DNA from: CAZRIP01 sp964600165
Lineage (GTDB): Bacteria; Elusimicrobiota; Elusimicrobia; UBA1565; UBA9628
Direction of reading: 5' to 3'
Assembly: GCA_964600165.1 (NCBI GenBank)
Contig: CAZRIP010000026.1
Coordinates: 1 to 33,578 of the forward strand
DNA: 33,578 nt
Position numbers and translations under genes: made by a program. Below, piece after piece: positions 27,838 to 33,578 of this stretch. The stretch's first letter is position 1, and each line of letters opens with the position of its first letter. The notes beneath the pieces were generated by a model that worked only from the letters and a program-made list of their open reading frames with translations, had not been told where the DNA came from and searched no databases.

Positions 27838-28389
27838 ATGGCATTCGGAAAATCGTTCGAGGAATTAGTCCGCGAGTCTCGTCAGAAGGTTTATAATTTC
27901 GCTTTGAGGCTTTGCGGCAACCAGGCCGACGCCGCCGATCTGATGCAGGAAGCGTTCACCCAGGCGTACCGCCATTTCTCCTCGTTCGATCGCTCCCGGT
28001 CGTTCTCGTCGTGGGTGCTGGCCATCGCTCATCACCGCTTCGTCAACCGGATAACGAGCTTGGAAGCCCGGCGGACGGTCTCCCTCGAGCAGGAGTTTTC
28101 ACGCGTCGACGACGACCGTCGAGGTGAGGACCTCGCCGGCGGCGATCCGGAGCCGATGGACGCGCTCATCCTGCGCGAGGACGAGCTCTTGCTCCAACGC
28201 GCCCTGGACCGGTTGGAGCCTCATTACAGGAGCGCCGTGATCCTTTGCGACATCGAAGGCTGGTCGTACGACGAGATCGCGCGGGCTTGCCAATGTCCGA
28301 TCGGCACGGTCAAGTCGAGGGTCCATCAAGGCCGCAAGCAAATCAGGGCCATGTTCGAAGGGTGCAATCAGGCGGGGGGAAGATCATGA
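27838..28389 (+). CDS. ECF-type RNA polymerase sigma factor (RpoE-like)
   Basis: A 183-residue extracytoplasmic-function sigma factor. Region 2 (about 10-80) shows VYNFALRLCGNQADAADLMQEAFTQAYRHFSSF and SSWVLAIAHHRFVNR; region 4 (about 120-172) shows LQRALDRLEPHYRSAVILCDIEGWSYDEIARACQCPIGTVKSRVHQGRKQIR, with the helix-turn-helix intact. It directs RNA polymerase to envelope-stress or similar promoters. The stop overlaps the anti-sigma start (ATGA), a typical pairing. AAGG lies 6-9 nt before ATG 27838. The upstream dyad and GAAC repeats suggest self-regulation. Confidence 0.93.
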   Translation: MAFGKSFEELVRESRQKVYNFALRLCGNQADAADLMQEAFTQAYRHFSSFDRSRSFSSWVLAIAHHRFVNRITSLEARRTVSLEQEFSRVDDDRRGEDLAGGDPEPMDALILREDELLLQRALDRLEPHYRSAVILCDIEGWSYDEIARACQCPIGTVKSRVHQGRKQIRAMFEGCNQAGGRS

Positions 28390-28859
28390 GCGTCAACGAG
28401 CACGACGTCGAGGAGATGCTGTCCGCATTGATCGACGACGAGCTGTCGGCGGCTGACCGCGCGCGCGTGGAAGGGCATCTGCGGGGCTGCGCCCGCTGCC
28501 GGGGCGAGCTCGCCTCGCTTCGGGAAGTCCGCGGGCGCCTCCGCGTGGCCCGGCCGCATACTTTGCCCGACGCCGTGCTCGATCGAAACGAGTTCTGGCT
28601 CGCCGGCTTGACGCCCGCTCCGGCGCGCTCCCAATTGCGGTGGCTGGCTCCCAGCGCGCTGGTCTTCGCCGCGGCCGCCGCCGCGCTTTGGTTGAGATCG
28701 GGGCCGCGCGGCGACGCCGCGCGGCGCCCGATCCCGATCGAGCCATTGCTCGCCGCTCATTTCCGCTATAGCGTCGATGCTTCGGCCGAAGGCGGCAATC
28801 TCATCGCCGCCAACTACTCGGATGGATGGGCTTTCAATGAGGCGACCGGTAATCGTTAA
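28386..28859 (+). CDS. Anti-sigma factor with zinc-binding (ZAS) N-terminus
   Basis: A 157-residue membrane anti-sigma factor. The N-terminus has LSALIDDELSAADRARVEGHLRGCARCRGEL, the ZAS motif with His31, Cys35 and Cys38. A membrane helix lies at about 86-103 (WLAPSALVFAAAAAALWL), followed by a short outside domain. It should hold the sigma factor inactive at the membrane until an envelope signal triggers its cleavage. The start overlaps the sigma stop, and the next gene begins 23 bp before this one ends. RseP/DegS-type proteases are not in the window. Confidence 0.88.
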   Translation: MSVNEHDVEEMLSALIDDELSAADRARVEGHLRGCARCRGELASLREVRGRLRVARPHTLPDAVLDRNEFWLAGLTPAPARSQLRWLAPSALVFAAAAAALWLRSGPRGDAARRPIPIEPLLAAHFRYSVDASAEGGNLIAANYSDGWAFNEATGNR

Positions 28860-29850
28860 AGGCGGGCTGCTCGCGCTGGGACTCTTGAGCCTGGCGGCCG
28901 GACCGGCCGGCGCCGGGTCCCGAACGAACTTGAGAGAACTCGTTCTCGGAGCGGCCAGCGTGCCGTACTCCGGCCGGCTCAAGTTCTCTCATTGGAACGG
29001 CGCGGAGCGCGTCGTCGAGGAGGCTCAGGTTTATTTTGATCCGCCGGGGCGATACCTGGAGGAGTTCATCGACGCGAGCGGCAAGACGGTGCGGTTGGCG
29101 GTCAGCGACGGTATTCAAGATCAAGTTTACGCCCTGAAGAGAGGAAGGCTGGCGGCCAGCAGCCTGGCGGTCAGCCGCGAGGAGTCCGCCGACGCGGCGC
29201 GGAGGTGGCGGCTGCTTTTGAGCAATTATCGCGTCCGTGTCTCAGGATCACGGACGGCCGCGGGAAACCGGCCGTCTTGGATCGTCGAGTTGAGGCCGAA
29301 ATCGGACGGAAAGCCGTGGCAGACGCTGCTCGTGGACAAGGAAACGGGCATCATCCTGCTGAACCGGCGCTATCTGCCCGGCACCGATCATTCCAGCGCG
29401 TTGAGCTTTACGACCTTCATCCCTGGAGGGAGGCCCGACCCCGCGCTGTTCCAAATCGAAGCTCGCTCGGCTCCGCCGAAGACGCCGCCGCAGCTTCAAC
29501 CTAGGGCGGCCCCCGAGCTTGTTCTCGATGGGGCATTCCCGCCGCGCTTGGCCGCGGGGTTCGTGCTCGAGTCCCAGTCGGGCTTCCAGTTTCCCGGCAG
29601 TTCGTGGGTCCGGCACGCCCGCTACACGGACGGGCTGGCCTTCCTGTCCGTTTTTCAGACCGATCGTCCGGTCGCGGTGCCTCACGGCGGGGCCAGGGGC
29701 GGCGCGCCGTTGTCGACGGCGACCGACGCCTTGAGCCTGCTGGATTTCACGACGACGCTGCAGTTCACCCGATCCGGGCGGCACTACTTGATCGTCGGCG
29801 ACACCTCTCCCGCTCTGCTGGCGTCCTTGGCGCGCTCGATTCCGAATTAG
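28837..29850 (+). CDS. MucB/RseB-like periplasmic sigma-regulatory protein
   Basis: A 337-residue exported protein. The signal peptide is about 1-26 (ending GPAGAG). The LolA-like N-terminal part (VPYSGRLKFSHWNGAERVVEEAQVYFDPPGRYLEEF) and the later LELLPK-like WIVELRPKSDGKPWQTLLVDKETGIILLNRRYL match the MucB/RseB architecture. A C-terminal domain includes GFVLESQ and YTDGLAFLSVFQ. RseB binds the outside domain of the anti-sigma factor and shields it from proteolysis until lipoprotein or outer-membrane stress. ATG 28837 overlaps the anti-sigma gene by 23 bp. Together the three genes form a RpoE-RseA-RseB-like module. Sequence identity with the classic proteins is probably low. Confidence 0.82.
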   Translation: MRRPVIVKGGLLALGLLSLAAGPAGAGSRTNLRELVLGAASVPYSGRLKFSHWNGAERVVEEAQVYFDPPGRYLEEFIDASGKTVRLAVSDGIQDQVYALKRGRLAASSLAVSREESADAARRWRLLLSNYRVRVSGSRTAAGNRPSWIVELRPKSDGKPWQTLLVDKETGIILLNRRYLPGTDHSSALSFTTFIPGGRPDPALFQIEARSAPPKTPPQLQPRAAPELVLDGAFPPRLAAGFVLESQSGFQFPGSSWVRHARYTDGLAFLSVFQTDRPVAVPHGGARGGAPLSTATDALSLLDFTTTLQFTRSGRHYLIVGDTSPALLASLARSIPN

Positions 29851-29884
29851 TCGGCGGAACCCGTTCGGGCGCGCGGAAATTTCC

Positions 29885-29890
29885 TATAAA
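29885..29890 (+). promoter_or_regulatory. -10 box TATAAA, leaderless arrangement before the SDR gene
   Basis: TATAAA lies in a short AT-rich patch (AATTTCCTATAAATAAT) and ends 7 nt before ATG 29898. The -35 is not obvious. Confidence 0.48.
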
Positions 29891-29897
29891 TAATGGG

Positions 29898-30713
29898 ATG
29901 AGCGCGTCGCGCGGCTTGGAAGGCAAGACGGTCCTGGTCACGGGCGCCGCGTCGGGCATCGGCCGGCGGCTCGCGCAAGACCTCTTCTGGAACGAGAAGA
30001 GCCGCCTGCTCCTCGTCGACGTCGACGCCGCCGAGCTCGAGATCCTCAAAGACGAGCTCGAGCCGGCGGGAGAAGGCGATCGCGTCGAGGCCTTCGTTTG
30101 CGACATCGCCTCGGACGCGTCGGTGGACGCCCTGGCGGCGGCCGTCGGCAAGCGTCCGATCGACGTGCTGGTCAACAACGCCGGCGTGGCGCTGCTCGGC
30201 TCCTTCGAGAAGACCGCTTTCGCCGACTTCGAGCGCGTCGTTTCGACGAACCTCCTCGGCACGGCGCGCCTGACCAAGGCGCTCCTCCCGCGGCTGCTCG
30301 AGACCGGCGGCTCCTTCATCGTCAACGTGGCCTCGATGGCCGGCCTGGTCGGCGCGCCGGGCATGAGCGCCTACGCGGCCTCGAAGTTCGGCGTCGTCGG
30401 GTTCTCCGACGCGCTGCACGCCGAGCTCGGCGAGCGCGTCGGCCTCGGCGTCGTCTGCCCCACGTTCGTGCGCACCAACATCGCCAAGCAGGCGCCCGGC
30501 CACGCGGGCGCGTTCCTGGCCGCCGTCGGCTCCGATCCGGCCAAGGTCTCGGCGGCGATCATCCGCGCGATCAAGCAGCGCAAGCGGCTCGTCCTCGTCA
30601 ACGCCGACGCCTATCTCTTTTATTACCTCAACCGGTTCTTCCCGGGACTGAGCGGGACGCTGGTCAAGACGGGCTACCGGATGCTCAAGGCCGCCGGCGT
30701 GATCGAGGAATGA
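29898..30713 (+). CDS. Short-chain dehydrogenase/reductase (SDR)
   Basis: A 271-residue classical SDR. Motifs: cofactor-binding TGAASGIG (15-22), LLVDVD after strand 2 (favouring NAD(H)), NNAG (93-96), and catalytic Ser146, Tyr159 and Lys163 in SAYAASKFG. The C-terminal part has a hydrophobic tail-like segment (AYLFYYLNRFFPGLSGTL), as in lipid-acting membrane-associated SDRs. The stop overlaps the next start (ATGA). In this operon (SDR, acetoacetate-decarboxylase-like, COG2907-like flavoprotein) the substrate is likely a fatty or polyketide-like acyl chain. Earlier in-frame starts lie within the RseB-like gene and are rejected. Confidence 0.9.
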   Translation: MSASRGLEGKTVLVTGAASGIGRRLAQDLFWNEKSRLLLVDVDAAELEILKDELEPAGEGDRVEAFVCDIASDASVDALAAAVGKRPIDVLVNNAGVALLGSFEKTAFADFERVVSTNLLGTARLTKALLPRLLETGGSFIVNVASMAGLVGAPGMSAYAASKFGVVGFSDALHAELGERVGLGVVCPTFVRTNIAKQAPGHAGAFLAAVGSDPAKVSAAIIRAIKQRKRLVLVNADAYLFYYLNRFFPGLSGTLVKTGYRMLKAAGVIEE

Positions 30714-31474
30714 GCGCCGACACATTTTTCGACGCCTACCGGCAGGCGCCGGTCTCGATCCGGGGCGCGCCCGGCAAGTCGCCTATGTTCTTTCGCGACT
30801 TTAACATGATGGGAGGGGTCTTCGCGGCCGACCGCGCCGCCGCGCGCGCCGCGCTGCCCGCGCGCGGCTACCGCTCGCTCGACTTGCCGCTCGGGCGCGC
30901 GCTGGTCGCCGTGCACTGCATGGAGTACAAGGACAGCGACATCGGGCCCTACAACGAGGTCTCCCTGTCGATCGCGCTTCGGCGCGGCCCGCTGCCGTTC
31001 ACGTCTCTCTTGCAAGCCGCGCGCGCGCTTCGGACGCGGACCTTCCACGCTTACGTCAAGGCGCTTCCGGTGACGACGGAAGTGGCGCTGCACGGAGGCG
31101 TCGACTTCTTCAACTACCCGAAGTTCCTGGCCGACATCACGTTTCGCGAGACGTCGTCTCACCGCGTCTGCACGGTGCGCGACAAGCAGAGCCGCGACTT
31201 GATCCTGGAGTTCGAGGGGCGCAAGCTTCCGGCGCGGCCTTGCGAGGAGCGCCTGACGCTGCATACCTATCCCGAGATCAAGGGCCGGCCGGCGCGCGCG
31301 CGGCTCGTCGTCAATCAGCTCGAGCGCGGCGCGTCCTTCATGCTCGGCGCCGGCCTGCGCTTCGGCGCGCACCCGGCGGCCGACGTCTTCAAGAGGCTCG
31401 GCATCGGCCGCCTCGCGCACTACCTCTACGCGCCTCGGTGCCAGGGAGTGCTCTTCGCTCCGGAGGCGCTCTGA
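30710..31474 (+). CDS. Acetoacetate decarboxylase-like protein
   Basis: A 254-residue member of the acetoacetate decarboxylase-like superfamily. The conserved core is YKDSDIGPYNEVSLSIALRR (matching the Y...GPYNE strand) and HAYVKALPVTTEVALHGGVDFFNYPKFLADITF, in which the NYPKFLA lysine region corresponds to the family's active-site area, followed by a double beta-cone-like strand pattern. Many members of this family are not acetoacetate decarboxylases and handle other keto acids or act as aldolase-dehydratases. It is coupled to the SDR by ATGA, and its stop overlaps the apparent CTG start of the flavoprotein. Function within the operon is inferred only. Confidence 0.78.
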   Translation: MSADTFFDAYRQAPVSIRGAPGKSPMFFRDFNMMGGVFAADRAAARAALPARGYRSLDLPLGRALVAVHCMEYKDSDIGPYNEVSLSIALRRGPLPFTSLLQAARALRTRTFHAYVKALPVTTEVALHGGVDFFNYPKFLADITFRETSSHRVCTVRDKQSRDLILEFEGRKLPARPCEERLTLHTYPEIKGRPARARLVVNQLERGASFMLGAGLRFGAHPAADVFKRLGIGRLAHYLYAPRCQGVLFAPEAL

Positions 31475-32724
31475 GCCGCAAGCGCGTCGCGATCATCGGC
31501 GGCGGCATGGCGGGCCTGACGGCCGGCTATTTCCTGGAGCGCAGGCACGAGGTCGTCTTGTTCGAGAAGTCGTCGCGCTTGGGGGGGAACGCCTACAGCC
31601 TCAAGACACGCCAGGGCGACGTGCTGGACATCGCCGTCGCCGCCTTCGGCCGGGCCGGCTACAAGAACTTCTACGCGCTGCTCGACGAGCTCGGCATCCC
31701 GACCGTGGCTTCGCCCAACTCCTACATGAGCTTCCACAATTTGGACTCGAAGGAAGGCCTTTACTTGACGCTCTCCGCTCAAGGCGCGATGTTCCAGGGG
31801 CTCGATCTTTTCCGCCCCGCCAACCTGCAGAGCTTGGCGAAGCTCTTCGTCGGGCTGCAGCACGCGCAGCTGCGGCGCTCGAGCGGCGCGCTCAAGGACG
31901 TCACTCTCGGGCGCTGTCTGGAGGACTTGCCCGAGTTCCAGGGCGACGCGCGGGTCGTCTTTCTTTCCGCGCTCTGCCTGCTTTCCTCGATGGGCGTCTC
32001 GGAGATTCTGGCCTCGCCGGCCGAGTTCTTCCTCAACAAGCTGCGGACGCATCACGACGTGATCTCGCCCAAGGCCGTCTACTCGGTGCGCTGCGTGCGC
32101 GACGGCACGCGCCGCTACGTCAACGCCCTGGCGGCGCGCTACCGCCGCCGCGTGCGCTTCGACGCGCGCGTCAAGACCGTGGAACGGGGGGAGAAGCGGG
32201 CCGTCCTCGTGATGGACGACGGCGCGCGCGAGGAGTTCGACGCCGTGGTCTTCGCCTGCAACCCGGACCAGGCGCTGGGCCTGCTCGCGCGGCCGACGGA
32301 GCTGGAGCAGAAGCTGCTGGGAGCGTGGCGGTACGGCGACGGACGCGTCGTCGTGCATCGCGATCATTCGGCGTTTCCGCCGCGCGCGCTTATAGAAGCT
32401 TACACGTTCTTATATACGGCGCGCGGCGGCCGGATGGAAACGTCCGTCAACGGGGCCCTGTGGCACGAGCCGCAGGCGTCCAAGGATTGCGAGTACATCA
32501 GCGCGCAGCACCCGAACTACCCGATCCGCGAGGACCTCGTTGAGCTGGATACGCGGCTGCGGACGCCGCTCTTCGATTTCGGCTCGGTGGCGACGATCCC
32601 CGAGCTGCCGCGCCTCAACCTCGGCGACACGAGCTTCTTTTGCGGGAGCTACTTCGGCTACGGGCTGCACGAGGACGCCGTGACGTCGGCGCGCCGGGTC
32701 GCGGAGCGGCTGGGCTGTCTTTAG
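31471..32724 (+). CDS. FAD/NAD(P)-binding amine-oxidase-like flavoprotein (COG2907-like), probable CTG start
   Basis: A 417-residue flavoprotein. The FAD dinucleotide-binding start is RVAIIGGGMAGLTAGYFLERRHEVVLFEKSSRLGGN at 5-40; mid-region DELGIPTVASPNSYMSFHNL and the end FCGSYFGYGLHEDAVTSARRVAERLG match COG2907-type predicted oxidoreductases, which often sit in operons with SDRs for cyclopropane- or furan-fatty-acid-type lipid chemistry. The ideal N-terminus (MSRKRVAIIGGG) needs CTG 31471 as start; GGAGG lies 4 nt upstream and the CTG overlaps the preceding TGA as CTGA. The nearest usual codon, GTG 31438, lacks a ribosome site and adds unconserved residues. It overlaps the convergent gene by 4 bp. 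Confidence 0.85.
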   Translation: MSRKRVAIIGGGMAGLTAGYFLERRHEVVLFEKSSRLGGNAYSLKTRQGDVLDIAVAAFGRAGYKNFYALLDELGIPTVASPNSYMSFHNLDSKEGLYLTLSAQGAMFQGLDLFRPANLQSLAKLFVGLQHAQLRRSSGALKDVTLGRCLEDLPEFQGDARVVFLSALCLLSSMGVSEILASPAEFFLNKLRTHHDVISPKAVYSVRCVRDGTRRYVNALAARYRRRVRFDARVKTVERGEKRAVLVMDDGAREEFDAVVFACNPDQALGLLARPTELEQKLLGAWRYGDGRVVVHRDHSAFPPRALIEAYTFLYTARGGRMETSVNGALWHEPQASKDCEYISAQHPNYPIREDLVELDTRLRTPLFDFGSVATIPELPRLNLGDTSFFCGSYFGYGLHEDAVTSARRVAERLGCL

Positions 32725-33563
32725 GCGTGGCCGCCGGACTGCTGAAAACGCGCCCCACCGGCGGCGGCCGAAGCGACGCGGTTCTTGCCGTCGTGCTTGG
32801 CTTGGTAGAGGTTGGTGTCGGCGCGCTGGATCAGATCCTTGCCGCTCTGGGTCTCCTCGCCGGTGAAGGTCGTCGCGCCGATCGAGACCGTCGCTTGATA
32901 GCCGTTCTTGGCGATGCTCGCGCAGATGCGCCGGGCGACGGTCGAGGCGATCGCCTCCTCGGCCCCCGGCATGATCACGAGGAACTCGTCGCCGCCGTAG
33001 CGCCCCAGGATGTCCTCGCCCCGCACGTTGGCGCTGATCGTCTCCGCCGTCTCCTTGATGACGCGGTCGCCGAAAAGGTGGCCGTGCGTGTCGTTGATCT
33101 TCTTGAAGTCGTCGATGTCGATGACGAGCACCGAGAGCGGCGTCTTCTCGGTCAGCGAGCGTTGGATCTCGAGCTCGAGAATCTCGTGCAGATAGCCGTG
33201 AGTGTAGGCGCCGGTGAGCGAGTCGGTCACGGACTTCAGATGCAGCTCGTCGATGCGCGCCGATAAGATGCGGTTGTGCACGCGCTGGCGCTCGCTGCGC
33301 AGGCCCAGGGCGTAGCCGAAGACCATGAAGGCCGCCACGGTGCCCACGCCCATGTAGGCGTAGAAGGCGAAGTTGTACTGGAGCTCGTGGACGACCCAGA
33401 GATGCTTGAGGATCGGGTCGGCCAGCCAATAGCGCATCAAAAACGCCCCGACCGGCGAGCCGAGGCCCACGATGGCCCCCATCGCGGGATAGAGCACGTA
33501 ATGGGGAAGCGAGCGGGGAAAACGCGGCTCTTCGACGTCGCTGCGGCGGCGGCGCTTGGCCAT
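32721..33563 (-). CDS. Membrane-bound diguanylate cyclase (GGDEF)
   Basis: A 280-residue protein with two membrane helices (about 22-45 and 63-88), a short signalling helix (to about 110) and a GGDEF domain. The active-site loop GGDEF is at 190-194, the inhibitory I-site RGED at 181-184, exactly five residues before it, and DIDDFKKINDTHGHLFGD carries the metal-binding Asp residues, so it should make cyclic di-GMP and be product-inhibited. The short loop between the helices gives no clear sensor domain. ATG 33563 is preceded by TATAAT ending 8 nt upstream, at the very end of the window. Confidence 0.93.
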   Translation of the reverse strand: MAKRRRRSDVEEPRFPRSLPHYVLYPAMGAIVGLGSPVGAFLMRYWLADPILKHLWVVHELQYNFAFYAYMGVGTVAAFMVFGYALGLRSERQRVHNRILSARIDELHLKSVTDSLTGAYTHGYLHEILELEIQRSLTEKTPLSVLVIDIDDFKKINDTHGHLFGDRVIKETAETISANVRGEDILGRYGGDEFLVIMPGAEEAIASTVARRICASIAKNGYQATVSIGATTFTGEETQSGKDLIQRADTNLYQAKHDGKNRVASAAAGGARFQQSGGHA

Positions 33564-33571
33564 TGCGGCGG

Positions 33572-33577
33572 ATTATA
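33572..33577 (-). promoter_or_regulatory. -10 box TATAAT, leaderless arrangement before the diguanylate cyclase
   Basis: On the minus strand TATAAT (33577-33572) ends 8 nt before ATG 33563. The -35 would fall beyond the window edge. Confidence 0.55.
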
Positions 33578-33578
33578 T

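Noticed and set aside
29850..29875. Small CCCG-TT-CGGG hairpin after the RseB-like gene as terminator
   Set aside because: The stem is 4 bp with a 2-nt loop and no T-run, too weak to call.
1..33578. CRISPR array, insertion sequence, integrase or phage genes
   Set aside because: No regularly spaced repeats, transposase motifs or phage structural genes are seen. The Cas4-like nuclease domain stands alone and more likely belongs to the RecB/AddB type.

Overview
This is a 33.6 kb stretch of a GC-rich bacterial chromosome, probably from a draft or metagenome assembly: there is a ten-N gap at 23726-23735 and both ends look cut. A TonB-dependent receptor, a lipoprotein, secreted proteins and a sigma/anti-sigma/RseB-like trio point to a diderm (Gram-negative-type) cell. 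No rRNA or phylum marker is present. Elusimicrobiota, Omnitrophota-like, Myxococcota or Acidobacteriota would all fit; I lean weakly to Elusimicrobiota but cannot prove it.

Layout. 1-4302 (+): surface-polysaccharide genes (WbqC-like, DegT aminotransferase, ExeA-like ATPase, PIG-L deacetylase, MraY/WecA-type phosphosugar transferase), mostly joined by ATGA-type overlaps. 4307-8100: M23 peptidase with a zinc-ribbon head, three coiled-coil or low-complexity proteins of unknown role, and tRNA-Ala(GGC). 8270-11900: unknown proteins, an AarF/UbiB kinase coupled to a small Arg-rich protein, and QueF (queuosine synthesis). 11901-15822: a secreted-TPR/transmembrane/Ser-Thr kinase, small exported proteins and a VanX-type dipeptidase. 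15893-21206: TPR lipoprotein, exported Arg-rich protein, Fe/Mn superoxide dismutase, aldehyde dehydrogenase, an endonuclease IV-like TIM barrel and a tetrapyrrole-methylase-family enzyme. 21190-23808: response regulator fused to a metallo-beta-lactamase domain, divergent from rsmD and a RecB-type nuclease. 23863-27720: exported protein, a short PP-loop ATPase and a BtuB-like receptor behind a cobalamin riboswitch, then a decayed nuclease fragment and an Ala/Pro-rich exported protein. 27838-29850: sigma, anti-sigma and RseB-like genes. 29898-32724: SDR, acetoacetate-decarboxylase-like and COG2907-type flavoprotein genes. 32721-33563: membrane diguanylate cyclase.

The most striking signal lies in promoter architecture rather than in any one gene. 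About a dozen genes have a TAnnnT-like -10 box ending only 6-10 nt before the start codon, several with a good -35 at exactly 17 bp. Such transcripts would be leaderless or nearly so. Genes with clear Shine-Dalgarno sequences coexist with them. Other unusual structures are a 30-bp perfect palindrome that fills the gap between two genes, two apparent CTG start codons, a 25-bp divergent gap with overlapping -10 boxes, and a frameshifted paralogue of the RecB-type nuclease beside the B12 riboswitch.
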